NCBI RefSeq assembly: GCF_014193895.1
Contig: NZ_BLZR01000001.1
Coordinates: 2,666,001-2,730,000 of the forward strand
DNA length: 64,000 nt
Direction of reading: 5' to 3'
Source of the DNA: Clostridium fungisolvens
GTDB lineage: Bacteria; Bacillota; Clostridia; Clostridiales; Clostridiaceae
The position numbers were made by a program, and so were the translations under genes. This document shows, piece by piece, positions 44,154 through 53,063 of this stretch (the stretch's first letter is position 1; each line of letters opens with the position of its first letter). The notes under the pieces were generated by a model. That model did no database searches, was not told the DNA's origin, and saw only the letters and a list, made by a program, of their open reading frames with translations.

Positions 44154-45017
44154 ATGAAGATATTAGTAACAGGTGCTACAGGAAAATTAGGTTCAAAGGT
44201 GGTGGAAGCCTTATTGAAGGTTGTACCGGCAAGCGATCTTGCTGTTAGTGTTCGTAATCCTGAGAAAGCAGAAGGCTTAAAAAACAGAGGTGTTGAGGTT
44301 AGACAAGGTGACTTCGATCATCCTGAAACACTAAACACAGCCTTTGCTGAAGTTGACAGATTACTTATCATTTCAGCTGACGGTGACAACGAAACAAGAA
44401 TAAGACAACACTCAAATGCAGTGGCTGCAGCTAAGGAAGCTAACGTGAAGTTTATTGCATATACTAGCGTAGGAAATGCAAGTGAAAGTTCCTTATTCCT
44501 GGCTCCAGTACATCGTGCTACAGAAGAAGCTATCTTAAAAACTGGCATTCCTTACTGTTTCTTAAGAAATAACTGGTACCTAGAAAATGAAATTGGAAGT
44601 ATTCAAGGAGTAATGGCAGGTGCACCTTGGCTAACTTCTGCTGGTACTGGTAAGGTAGGCTGGGCATTACAACAGGATTATGCTGAGGCTGCTGCAACAG
44701 TACTATCAGGAAATGGATTTGACAATACAATCTTTGAACTTTCAGGAGAACCAATGAGTCAAGAAGATTTAGCAGCTTCCCTTGGAGCAGTATTAGGTAA
44801 AGAGGTAGCAGTTCATCAAGTGGATGATGCAACTTATGCTGATGCAATGAAAGGTGCTGGAGTGCCTGATTTTGTGGTCCCTATGCTTGTGGACATACAA
44901 AAAGCTATTAGAGATGGAGCACTAGATATAAAGAGTAATGATTTTGAAAAACTTCTTGGTCGTAAAGCAACACCAATAAGTGAAGGACTTGCTCAAATTA
45001 TTAACGCTCTCAAATAA
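44154..45017 (+). CDS. NmrA-like NAD(P)H-dependent oxidoreductase (QorB-like)
   Basis: A 287-residue atypical short-chain dehydrogenase. The Rossmann start ILVTGATGKLGSKV has the GxxGxxG motif, and LFLAPVHRATEEAILKTGIP with FLRNNWYLEN is typical of the NmrA/QorB (YtfG) group, which reduces quinones. It is divergent from an HxlR regulator. The ATG with GGAGG at six bases is chosen over one five codons upstream. A terminator follows at 45031-45074. Base composition is somewhat richer in G+C than the neighbours. Confidence 0.9.
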   Translation: MKILVTGATGKLGSKVVEALLKVVPASDLAVSVRNPEKAEGLKNRGVEVRQGDFDHPETLNTAFAEVDRLLIISADGDNETRIRQHSNAVAAAKEANVKFIAYTSVGNASESSLFLAPVHRATEEAILKTGIPYCFLRNNWYLENEIGSIQGVMAGAPWLTSAGTGKVGWALQQDYAEAAATVLSGNGFDNTIFELSGEPMSQEDLAASLGAVLGKEVAVHQVDDATYADAMKGAGVPDFVVPMLVDIQKAIRDGALDIKSNDFEKLLGRKATPISEGLAQIINALK

Positions 45018-45030
45018 ATATATATATATT

Positions 45031-45074
45031 AATAATAACCAGCTTCCTTTTAACAAGAGCTGGTTATTATTATC
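45031..45074 (+). terminator. Intrinsic terminator of the QorB-like gene
   Basis: AATAATAACCAGCT pairs with AGCTGGTTATTATT (14 bp); A and T runs allow bidirectional use. Confidence 0.85.
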
Positions 45075-45243
45075 TAAATTAAATCATCTCACTGATTTCT
45101 TATGTTTTACAGTTTACATTTGACAATATTATAAATTAACTTTTAGTTCCTGTAGTAATTTAACTATAGTTTTAGATTTTATTTGGAAATGATTTATCGA
45201 CATTTAATTGAGTACTGTTATATCTATCTATAAAATTATCTTT

Positions 45244-45783
45244 TTAATAAGTTGAAACTATCTCTCTTAATAATTCGATATTTTTATCTATATCCCCCTT
45301 CACTTCCAGCCTATGACCAGCTCCGTCTATTAATTTTAAAGGAATATTTTCTTTCATACATTGCTCCTTAAGAATATTTGTATTTAATAGCTTATCTCTT
45401 GTACCAGCAACTACAATAATAATATCCTTGTCTTTCTTAATATAAGATAAGGTTTCTTCTATAGGAGTTAAATATATATGTCTTGCTTTGATACATAGCT
45501 TTTCCTCAATCCACCCTGCAACTGCTGTACCCATGCTTTTAGAAACAAATACTATATCGTCATATTGAGATAAATCAATAGCTCTAAGTTTTGCTAGTAC
45601 ATCACTCTTAACTGCTTCAATAAACTGAGCTAACAAATCATATTTATTAGTCAAATCATCATAATTAATAGCTACCTTTTCATATCCGCGGGTTTCAAAC
45701 TTAAACCCAGCATAATATAGTAATGGACAATCTGCTCTATAATTTACACCTGGAAATATCACAACTATCTTCTTATTACTCAT
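45244..45783 (-). CDS. Alpha/beta hydrolase family protein
   Basis: A 179-residue compact alpha/beta hydrolase. The nucleophile elbow is VSKSMGT, with Ser83 in an S-x-S-x-G context; an aspartate in VAGTRDKLL and His in DGAGHRLEV complete a plausible triad in the right order. The size suits the small uncharacterised hydrolases related to DUF1749/UPF0227-like proteins. The substrate is unknown. AGGGAG precedes the ATG; it is a single gene. Confidence 0.78.
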   Translation of the reverse strand: MSNKKIVVIFPGVNYRADCPLLYYAGFKFETRGYEKVAINYDDLTNKYDLLAQFIEAVKSDVLAKLRAIDLSQYDDIVFVSKSMGTAVAGWIEEKLCIKARHIYLTPIEETLSYIKKDKDIIIVVAGTRDKLLNTNILKEQCMKENIPLKLIDGAGHRLEVKGDIDKNIELLREIVSTY

Positions 45784-46132
45784 ATCATTCTCCCTAATAA
45801 CTTATATAATATTAAAAAATATTTTCAATCATAATATCCTACAAGTTAATTATACTATTATTGAATATTTCTTCTCATCTCTTATTTGAGTTAATTATAC
45901 TATATTCTATTTCGGTTGCATTTACATATCACTCAAATATTGAAACAGTCTTAATTAATTTATTTTTTATGTTTTCCTTACAATATAATAATCTTAAGTA
46001 AATTTTTATAATAACACTATTTTCGTCACATACATTTTATTCAAATTAGAAAAATCACAAACCATAATTGATTATCTATATATCTTTCAATATAATGTAC
46101 ATAAAGAAAATATAAGAAGGTGTAATTAATAT
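45784..46132. other. Intergenic region with a 15-base direct repeat
   Basis: AGTTAATTATACTAT occurs at 45844-45858 and 45889-45903. On the minus strand each copy contains TATAAT, so these could be tandem -10 elements for the hydrolase gene. Otherwise this 349-base stretch shows nothing. Confidence 0.4.
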
Positions 46133-46750
46133 ATGAACTATAATATAGAATTACTAAGGCAAGAAAATTACAAACCAACCTTTTGGTCTGGAGGAATGGC
46201 AACAGAACTTACAACATATCCTCTAAATTCTGATTATGCCAGTCAAAACTTTTTATGGAGACTAGGCGTTGCTAAGATTGATATACCAGAATCTACTTTT
46301 AGCACTCTAACAAAGGTTTCTCGCAAGTTGATGGTTATAGATGGGAACATAACACTAGAACACGAAGATAAATACGATAAGCAACTTACTCTCTTTGATC
46401 AAGATGAGTTTATGGGAGATTGGAAAACTAAAACTTATGGTAAAGCTTCAGTCTTTAATTTAATGACTAGGGAAAACTATAATGGTGAATTAGTTCACCT
46501 TAATATTAGCGCTAATAAACAGCTTAAATTCGAACATAAAGTCCCATTAATTAAAGATTTAGTAGCAATCTGCTTTTACACTGTAAATGGTGGCTTTTGC
46601 TGTACAATAAATGATAAAACTTTTGAAACTGCTAAGAATGACTTACTTTTGATTAACTGCGTAGATTCAGGAGATAATCATGAATTTATGCTTTCCAATA
46701 ATGTTTCAGAAATTACAGATATAATAGTGAGTATGATTTATCGGGATTAA
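46133..46750 (+). CDS. HutD/Ves family protein
   Basis: A 205-residue cupin-fold protein. It opens with LLRQENYKPTFWSGGMATEL and continues with FLWRLGVAKIDIPESTFS and FNLMTR, the conserved segments of the HutD/Ves family (PF05962). HutD accompanies histidine utilisation in proteobacteria, but no hut genes are present here and the biochemical role is undefined. AAGGTG precedes the ATG. Confidence 0.88.
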   Translation: MNYNIELLRQENYKPTFWSGGMATELTTYPLNSDYASQNFLWRLGVAKIDIPESTFSTLTKVSRKLMVIDGNITLEHEDKYDKQLTLFDQDEFMGDWKTKTYGKASVFNLMTRENYNGELVHLNISANKQLKFEHKVPLIKDLVAICFYTVNGGFCCTINDKTFETAKNDLLLINCVDSGDNHEFMLSNNVSEITDIIVSMIYRD

Positions 46751-46827
46751 CTTAGTTCATTTAACAAGATTTAATATATTGAGATAAAGCTACATAAAAA
46801 TAGATATAAAAAAGGCTTTATATCTAT

Positions 46828-46885
46828 AAAATGTACCCTGTAGGATAGACTCTTTTTAAATCATCTATTCTACAGGGTACATTTT
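46828..46885. terminator. 58-bp near-perfect palindrome, probable bidirectional terminator
   Basis: AAAATGTACCCTGTAG-ATAGA and its complement form a stem of about 21 bp with one mismatch around a T-rich loop. It is preceded at 46801-46826 by a second stem TAGATATA/TATATCTA. It lies between convergent genes (HutD and Map). It may also be a dispersed hairpin repeat. Confidence 0.7.
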
Positions 46886-47042
46886 ACACAGCACTAGGCC
46901 TTTATTATTTTATTAATCCTTTTTACTAATATAGTATGTTACTAATGCTTGCGAGATATAAATTGTTCTATTACTTTTTAAGGAATGTAAACTGAGTCAT
47001 ACACTCTGCAAAATCTGCTTTTAAATAGTTTTCCATAAAATT

Positions 47043-47912
47043 TTATCTTGCAATAATTTCCAAACCATCTTCTGTTACAAGAATTGTGTGCTCCCACTGA
47101 GCTGAAAGACTTCCGTCCTTGGTAAGAGCAGTCCATCCATCACTTGGGTCTATAAATAGCTCATAGCTTCCTGCATTTATCATAGGCTCAATTGTAAATA
47201 CCATCCCTGGAACTAAAATCATATCTGTTCCTCTTTTACCATAGTGAGCAACAAAAGGCTCTTCATGAATATCTAATCCTACCCCATGACCTCCAAAATC
47301 TCTAACCACCGAGTATCCGTTTTCTTCTGCATATTCTTGAATTGCAGCTCCTACATCACCTAAAAACCCCCATGGTTTAACTGCTTGTAGCCCTTTTTCT
47401 AAACATTCCTTAGAGATTTCAACTAATCTTTTAGCCTCTTCGGTTACCTCTCCAATCATGAACATTCTCGATGCATCTGAATAATATCCATTAAGTATAG
47501 TTGTTGCATCTACATTTATAATGTCTCCACTTTTAAGTACTACATCTTTACTAGGTATTCCATGACATACAACGTTATTTATTGAGGTACAGATACTTTT
47601 AGGGAATCCATCATAATTAAGAGTTGCCGGGATTCCTCCATTTGACACTGTGTAGTTATAAGCTATATCGTCTATTTCCTGTGTTGTCATACCCTCTTTA
47701 ATACTTACACTAATTAAGTCTAAAAGTCCATTATTGATCTTGGCACTTTCTCTTATTCCTTGGATTTGTTCTTTTGTCTTTATAAGATCTGTTGTTGGCA
47801 CTATATATCCCTTATCTCTTAAATCAATTAATCTTTCATCAAAACTCAAGTGACATTTTTTATATTTTAAACCGCTGCCACACCAACATGGCTCATTTCT
47901 ATTCATCATCAT
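47043..47912 (-). CDS. map: Methionine aminopeptidase, type I, with SEC-C zinc motif
   Basis: A 289-residue enzyme that removes N-terminal methionine from nascent proteins. The N-terminal SEC-C motif CWCGSGLKYKKCH (residues 9-21) is followed by the pita-bread domain. Metal ligands are visible in order: Asp in INVDATT, Asp in YYSDASR, His in FGGHGVGLD, Glu in FTIEPM and Glu in QWEHTILV. SEC-C-bearing Map is common in clostridia. GGAGG lies seven bases before the first ATG. It is 21 bases downstream of the XRE gene, and the two probably form an operon. Confidence 0.96.
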   Translation of the reverse strand: MMMNRNEPCWCGSGLKYKKCHLSFDERLIDLRDKGYIVPTTDLIKTKEQIQGIRESAKINNGLLDLISVSIKEGMTTQEIDDIAYNYTVSNGGIPATLNYDGFPKSICTSINNVVCHGIPSKDVVLKSGDIINVDATTILNGYYSDASRMFMIGEVTEEAKRLVEISKECLEKGLQAVKPWGFLGDVGAAIQEYAEENGYSVVRDFGGHGVGLDIHEEPFVAHYGKRGTDMILVPGMVFTIEPMINAGSYELFIDPSDGWTALTKDGSLSAQWEHTILVTEDGLEIIAR

Positions 47913-47933
47913 AATTCATCCTCCATTTATTTA

Positions 47934-48614
47934 TTATTTGATTTTTCCACCATGAAAAAAGCATTCATAGACTTTATTGTAATTAAAATATATTTCTTCA
48001 TAGCCCTGAAACCATTCAAATTCTCCATTAATTATGCAGTGATATTGATATTGCCCTTTTTCATACATAATTGGTCCGCGATAAGGATTTTCCTTCGATA
48101 CTAAACTTAATACTTCCTTTAAAAATTTTCCCGAAAATGCCTCATCTAAAACTCTTCCAGAATAATTCATTGACCATATTGGAATATTCTTATTCCATAT
48201 GGCTTCTTCTCCTGAAAATTGTTTTCCTCCGAGATATGTGTCAATGTATTTAAAATCCCCTTCTACATACTCCAAATCATGAGAATTTGGTCTTGAAGCT
48301 TTAACTTCTGAACCATTTCCCGCATACGTGGTTTTTTTAGCTCTTAATAAAAAATCTATTGCATCATCATTTATATTATTAACTTTATTTGATTCTATGG
48401 ATAAATGACAGTTTTCTTCATAATCATTTACTAGTTTATCAATACTTACGTTAAAGAATTCACTTAATGCGATCAGTTTTGCGATATCTGGATATGACTG
48501 CCCAACTTCCCACTTTGCAACTGCTTGTCTTGAGATCCCCATAATTTCAGCTAATTTTTCTTGTGATAATCCCCTTGATTTTCTCAATGTTTGCAATTGT
48601 TCTTTAAAACTCAT
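47934..48614 (-). CDS. XRE-family regulator with DUF5680 domain
   Basis: A 226-residue protein. Residues 1-65 are a Cro/C1-type helix-turn-helix (LRKSRGLSQEKLAEIMGISR and QAVAKWEVGQSYPD). Residues about 83-226 match DUF5680 (RAKKTTYAGNGSE, DLEYVEGDFKYIDTY, YRGPIMYEKGQYQY, FEWFQGYEEI), a probable ligand-binding domain. It heads the map operon. GAGGTGAG precedes the ATG. Its ligand and targets are unknown. Confidence 0.9.
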   Translation of the reverse strand: MSFKEQLQTLRKSRGLSQEKLAEIMGISRQAVAKWEVGQSYPDIAKLIALSEFFNVSIDKLVNDYEENCHLSIESNKVNNINDDAIDFLLRAKKTTYAGNGSEVKASRPNSHDLEYVEGDFKYIDTYLGGKQFSGEEAIWNKNIPIWSMNYSGRVLDEAFSGKFLKEVLSLVSKENPYRGPIMYEKGQYQYHCIINGEFEWFQGYEEIYFNYNKVYECFFHGGKIK

Positions 48615-48885
48615 CTATCTCACCTCATAAATTATTATACTACCATTACTTAGGCATCTCTACCAACTAAATATAGCAATATTTGCAACTATAAGTAGCC
48701 TTTCAATTACATTATAGACTTAGTTATAGATACTTTTCATAATCAACCTTTAGAAAAGCCCTGTTTATGGCACACTTTACCGTAACAGTAGTTTTAATTA
48801 AATAAAAATGAATACCTTATAGATATTCATTTTATCACCTAAATGATCCATTTTCACATTCCACTCTAAAATTTATAAATTATTC

Positions 48886-49860
48886 TTAGTCTAAGTTTAA
48901 TATTGTTTCCTTTTCACTTAGTTTTGATAATTCAACACTTGTGTTCCATAAATCTCTTCTATTTTCTTTGTTATAGGAAAGCTCCGAAGATTTTATTTCT
49001 CTTGTACCATCAAAATACTTTCCTGTTGTTTCCTTAAGTTCAGGATTAATTACTAAAGCAGCTAATGCTTTACCTGACTTATTCGCAGTATTAACATTTG
49101 ATAGGAATAAAGCAGCAATATAGTTAATATGTTTCGTAATAAATCTCATAAAAGGAGGGAAAGTTCGTGAAAACCCTGTTCCAGGCATCTGTCCGGGATT
49201 AAAAGCATTTACTGTAATATTTTTATTAGTTTGCTTTTTTATTCTTTCAGCTAACTCGTAAGTACAGTATATATTACATAGTTTTGAAGTTGAGTACCGA
49301 CGTTGTCCAACGGTAAGCATACTTTCATTTTGATTCATTTCCTTAGGATATGCTAACAATCTAGCATTCTCATATACTGGAGTAGCTACTATTGTCTTTT
49401 TTGCTGGATCATGAGTTCCACTGCTAACAAAAACTATCCTACCTGAATCAGTCATTTTTCCAAGTAGCATATTGGCTAGTAGAAAATGCCCAAGATGATT
49501 TGTCCCAAAAGTACTTTCAAAGCCATCTTTTGTGTAATAAGTTTTATCAACCATAATTAATCCTGCATTACAAACTAGAGCATATAGCGGCGGATAATTT
49601 GAACTAGAAAATTTGCTCACAAAACTCCTCACAGATTCTAATGATGCAAGGTCAAGTTCCAGAGAAGTTATGTTGCTATTATCTGTTTCTTTAATTAACG
49701 AATTTACTGCTTCCTTTGCTTTAGCCGCATTACGGCAAGCCAGTATAACATGATTGTTTTTATCTGCCTTAGCAATATTTTTAGCACATGCATAACCTAG
49801 TCCTGAGTTTCCCCCAGTTATAATAATCGTTTTTTTATTTAAATTCATTTCAGTTAACAT
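48886..49860 (-). CDS. Short-chain dehydrogenase/reductase (retinol-dehydrogenase-like)
   Basis: A 324-residue SDR. The cofactor motif IIITGGNSGLGYACA, the structural VCNAG, and the active-site RRYSTSKLCNIY (Tyr and Lys four residues apart) are all present. The length and the LGHFLLANMLLG segment match the RDH/WW-oxidoreductase-like branch acting on hydrophobic alcohols or ketones. It is divergent from a TetR gene and its promoter is overlapped by TetR-type palindromes, so it is probably induced by a substrate-like ligand. AAGGAG precedes the ATG. Confidence 0.92.
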   Translation of the reverse strand: MLTEMNLNKKTIIITGGNSGLGYACAKNIAKADKNNHVILACRNAAKAKEAVNSLIKETDNSNITSLELDLASLESVRSFVSKFSSSNYPPLYALVCNAGLIMVDKTYYTKDGFESTFGTNHLGHFLLANMLLGKMTDSGRIVFVSSGTHDPAKKTIVATPVYENARLLAYPKEMNQNESMLTVGQRRYSTSKLCNIYCTYELAERIKKQTNKNITVNAFNPGQMPGTGFSRTFPPFMRFITKHINYIAALFLSNVNTANKSGKALAALVINPELKETTGKYFDGTREIKSSELSYNKENRRDLWNTSVELSKLSEKETILNLD

Positions 49861-49903
49861 AGTTACACTCCTTTTCTAAAAGCAAGATTAATTTTTCTCT
49901 TTA

Positions 49904-49954
49904 TTGACACTGTCAACTTGAGTTTATTATAGGCTCATACATTGACGGTGTCAA
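49904..49954 (-). promoter_or_regulatory. SDR promoter with two TetR-type operators
   Basis: TTGACACTGTCAA (49904-49916) and TTGACGGTGTCAA (49942-49954) are near-identical palindromes 38 bp apart. On the minus strand TTGACA (49949-49954), 17 bases, TATAAT (49926-49931) is a consensus promoter; one operator overlaps its -35 and the other lies just past +1. The same sites can control tetR divergently. Confidence 0.85.
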
Positions 49955-50062
49955 CATAATATTATAAAATTAATTATAGATATACTAGTTCAAAATAAAA
50001 TCAAAACTGATTATTAAATTACCATCAATATCTATATAAATATATTTTTAGAAGAGGATACT

Positions 50063-50638
50063 ATGAAAAACAGTAATGATACAAAACAAAAGCTGATTGA
50101 TGTCACAAGACAAATGATTGATACAAAAGGTGTTGATTCAGTTAGTATGCGTGACCTTGGAAAAGAAATGAACTTATCTAGAAGTGCAGTTTATGTATAT
50201 TTCAAAAATAAAGAAGATTTACTTGCAGCCATTGTGACCGAAGATTTTGAAATGCTAAAAACTCGCATTGGCAAATTAACTCAAGAAATAAATGATCCTA
50301 GAAAACTTGTTTATGAAGTTTTATATGCTTTTTATGATTTTGGGATAAATAATCAGGAGCATTATAAATTAATGTTTCTAAAACAATGGGATAAAAATCA
50401 ATATGATAATCTACATATTGCGGCCATTGAAGTATTTGAAATCTTCTATAAATGTTTAGAAAAACCTCATGAACAAAAATATACCGTTAATAAGCCACCT
50501 CAGCAATTAACAGCAATGATATCTGCATTTATACTAGGCCTTGTAGAACTTAATTCTACTGGACATTTAGAACCCGAAAAAGGATTAAATAATCCAACTG
50601 GCTTAATTAATTCGTTTATAGATTTGATTTTTGTTTAA
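50063..50638 (+). CDS. TetR family transcriptional regulator
   Basis: A 191-residue regulator with an N-terminal helix-turn-helix (VSMRDLGKEMNLSRSAVYVY) and a C-terminal ligand-binding helical domain. It is divergent from the SDR gene and most likely represses it and itself through the paired TTGAC palindromes. GAAGAGG precedes the ATG. The terminator at 50659-50699 is shared with the convergent DUF956 gene. Confidence 0.93.
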   Translation: MKNSNDTKQKLIDVTRQMIDTKGVDSVSMRDLGKEMNLSRSAVYVYFKNKEDLLAAIVTEDFEMLKTRIGKLTQEINDPRKLVYEVLYAFYDFGINNQEHYKLMFLKQWDKNQYDNLHIAAIEVFEIFYKCLEKPHEQKYTVNKPPQQLTAMISAFILGLVELNSTGHLEPEKGLNNPTGLINSFIDLIFV

Positions 50639-50658
50639 GCTTTTGATTATTAAAATAC

Positions 50659-50699
50659 AAAAACACTAGATTAATAAAAATACTAATCTAGTGTTTTTT
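50659..50699. terminator. Bidirectional terminator between tetR and the DUF956 gene
   Basis: AAAACACTAGATTA pairs perfectly with TAATCTAGTGTTTT with A and T runs at both ends. The DUF956 stop codon lies within it. Confidence 0.88.
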
Positions 50700-51062
50700 A
50701 AAAATTGATTTCACTGATCGTTTCACCACATCAAAGAAACTTAGAGATGAAACTATATGACTTGGATCAACATAAACTCGAATAGCACGAAGTACTTTTT
50801 TTGCATCTTTAGAAGCAAAAGTATATGTACCGTTTCTCTTCGTTCTGATTGCATATCGTGGAATCCACTTTCCTTTGAACATAATTGAGGCAATTACGTA
50901 ATCAACTTCTTCCCAAGGAATTTGAATAAATTTGTGAGCATCACGAGTATTATAAAACTCGAAACCTTTATCTCCGATCATGATTTTACCATAATCTGAA
51001 AGCCCGGTAAAAGCTGTTGCATCAATTACTAAATCTACCTTTGTATTAAGTGATTGAACCAT
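50688..51062 (-). CDS. DUF956 (ManO-type) protein of the mannose PTS operon
   Basis: A 124-residue protein with IGDKGFEFYNTRDAHKFIQI and WIPRYAIRTKRNGTYTF, matching DUF956, which is almost always the last gene of mannose-family PTS operons and may modulate them. GAGGT lies before this ATG; a longer frame extends 36 codons upstream without a site. It is 211 bases beyond the EIID stop, with a terminator-like hairpin (51236-51261) between, so its expression may be partly uncoupled. Confidence 0.9.
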   Translation of the reverse strand: MVQSLNTKVDLVIDATAFTGLSDYGKIMIGDKGFEFYNTRDAHKFIQIPWEEVDYVIASIMFKGKWIPRYAIRTKRNGTYTFASKDAKKVLRAIRVYVDPSHIVSSLSFFDVVKRSVKSIFKKH

Positions 51063-51235
51063 TTGATCTACCTCGTTTCTAATTATATGCACATTTATTG
51101 CTATTATATATTCTTTAATTGTTTCTATCAAGTGGTCTAAAGTCAAATAAAAATAACATACATTTCCCAATTCATTTCAATAACTTTGCAAAAATTGTTT
51201 TTCTTATCCTACTTTAACTACTTTATATGTTAACA

Positions 51236-51261
51236 AAAGCCCAGGCTAAAAAGCCTAGGCC
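51236..51261 (-). terminator. Terminator-like hairpin between EIID and DUF956 genes
   Basis: On the minus strand GCCTAGGCT pairs with AGCCTGGGC around TTTT, followed by TTTTG. It may allow partial read-through into the DUF956 gene. Confidence 0.7.
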
Positions 51262-51273
51262 TAGTTAAAAGTA

Positions 51274-52185
51274 TTACATTAAACCGATTAAGTGGGCAAC
51301 TATACCAATTGCGAATAATCCAAGGATTATAACGATTGGAGATACTTTCTTCTTAAGTAACCACATACAGATAAGTGTGATTATTAATCCAGCAAGTCCT
51401 GGGATTAATGAATCTAAGTTACCTTGTAATGTTGTAACTTTAGTATCAGTTAATGCCATACCAGATGATTGTTGTAGTAAAGCTTGTTGAATACCTTGAG
51501 CTCCAGCAGGAAGTTTGCTCCAATCTATGAAAGCACCTTCACTTAATTTAACAGATGATACTACTGGTGCAAATCTAACAGATACCCATCTGTTAACTAA
51601 TGATCCTAGTATGAACATACCAAGGATAGATGCTCCCTTTGTAATATCTTGTAATAAACCACCTGATAAATCGTCGCTGATACGAGATCCAGCTTTGAAA
51701 CCAAATTCTTGTGTATACCACATAAATGCCATACGGATAATATTCCATGCTAAGAAGAATATTATTGGTCCAAGTACGTTACCACTCATAGCAAGTGAAG
51801 CACCTAATGCTCCTAATATTGGTCTTACAGTGAACCAGAAAACTGGATCTCCAATACCTGCTAAAGGTCCCATCATACCTATCTTAACACCTTGAATAGT
51901 TACATCATCTATTGGTGCACCATTTGCACGTTCTTCTTCTAAAGCTAGAGTTACACCAATAACTGGTGAAGCTACATATGGGTGAGTGTTAAAGAACTCT
52001 AAGTGACGTTCTAATGCAGCTGCTCTCTCTTCTTTAGTTGTATATAATCTTTTGATTGCAGGAATCATTGCGAATGCCCATCCACCGTTTTGCATTCTTT
52101 CATAGTTCCAAGAACCTTGAAGGAAAAATGAACGGAACCAAACAGAAATACGATCGCTTTTTGATAATTTTAATTCTTTTGCCAT
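51274..52185 (-). CDS. manZ: PTS mannose-family EIID membrane component
   Basis: A 303-residue EIID subunit. The N-terminal soluble part has FFLQGSWNYERMQNGGWAFA and FFNTHPYVASPVIGVTLALE, and the GMMGPLAGIGDPVFWFT segment is the family hallmark. Hydrophobic helices fill the C-terminal half. With EIIC it forms the sugar channel. It is 19 bases after the EIIC gene. GGGGGAG precedes the ATG. Confidence 0.95.
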   Translation of the reverse strand: MAKELKLSKSDRISVWFRSFFLQGSWNYERMQNGGWAFAMIPAIKRLYTTKEERAAALERHLEFFNTHPYVASPVIGVTLALEEERANGAPIDDVTIQGVKIGMMGPLAGIGDPVFWFTVRPILGALGASLAMSGNVLGPIIFFLAWNIIRMAFMWYTQEFGFKAGSRISDDLSGGLLQDITKGASILGMFILGSLVNRWVSVRFAPVVSSVKLSEGAFIDWSKLPAGAQGIQQALLQQSSGMALTDTKVTTLQGNLDSLIPGLAGLIITLICMWLLKKKVSPIVIILGLFAIGIVAHLIGLM

Positions 52186-52204
52186 TTTCGTACTCTCCCC
52201 CTTC

Positions 52205-53011
52205 TTAGTATCTATCGATAAGATCGCCTACTGGATCTCCAGTATTTGAACTACCACCATTACTTGATCCACCTTGTTTACTAAGTGCTAGGTAAACAAG
52301 AGCTAAAGCTACACCTAATGCACCTAAACCGATAAGTGTAATTTGTGAAACTGTAGCTAATACAAAACCGATTGCAAAGAATGGCCATACTTCTTTTGTA
52401 GCCATCATGTTTATTACCATTGCATAACCAACAGCAACAACCATTCCACCACCAATTGCTAAACCGCCAGTTAACCAACCAGGCATAGAAGCAAGTAATG
52501 AACGTATTGGATCAGCACCAATTGCTAATATTAACCCTGCAGGTATTGCAATACGTACACCTTGTAAACAGATAGCAGCAATTTGCCACATTTCAATAGC
52601 TCTAAGATTTCCTTCTTTAGCAGCTGAATCCATGAAGTGTACGAATGCTGTAGCAATAGTACGACATATGATTGTTAATAATAATCCAGCAACAGCTAGA
52701 GGAACAGCAATAGCGATTGCTGAAGCAACTCCGCCTGTACCTTGACCACCAAGAACAAGAATTATTGCAGATGCAACAGATGCTAATGCAGCATCAGGTG
52801 CAACAGCAGCACCTATATTTGCCCAACCTAAGGCGATCATTTGAAGAGTACCACCTAAGATTAAACATGGTAATAAGTTACCAGTAACTAATCCGATTAA
52901 TGTACAAGCAACTAATGGTTGATGGAATTGGAATTCATCCAATATACCTTCTACACCAGCTAGAAATGCTACAATAATGACTAATATTATTTGAATTATA
53001 TTTAAAGTCAC
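52205..53011 (-). CDS. manY: PTS mannose-family EIIC membrane component
   Basis: A 268-residue permease with about eight hydrophobic segments. LAGVEGILDEFQFHQPLVAC and LILGGTLQMIALGWANIGAA are typical of ManY/AgaC-type EIIC. The tail is Ser/Gly/Asn-rich. Translation starts at GTG with AGGAGG ten bases upstream. It lies between the EIIAB and EIID genes, 52 bases after the former. Confidence 0.95.
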   Translation of the reverse strand: MTLNIIQIILVIIVAFLAGVEGILDEFQFHQPLVACTLIGLVTGNLLPCLILGGTLQMIALGWANIGAAVAPDAALASVASAIILVLGGQGTGGVASAIAIAVPLAVAGLLLTIICRTIATAFVHFMDSAAKEGNLRAIEMWQIAAICLQGVRIAIPAGLILAIGADPIRSLLASMPGWLTGGLAIGGGMVVAVGYAMVINMMATKEVWPFFAIGFVLATVSQITLIGLGALGVALALVYLALSKQGGSSNGGSSNTGDPVGDLIDRY

Positions 53012-53063
53012 GATTATTAAACCTCCTTTTTTCTAAATAAATTAGACTACTTAAATAATTAAA

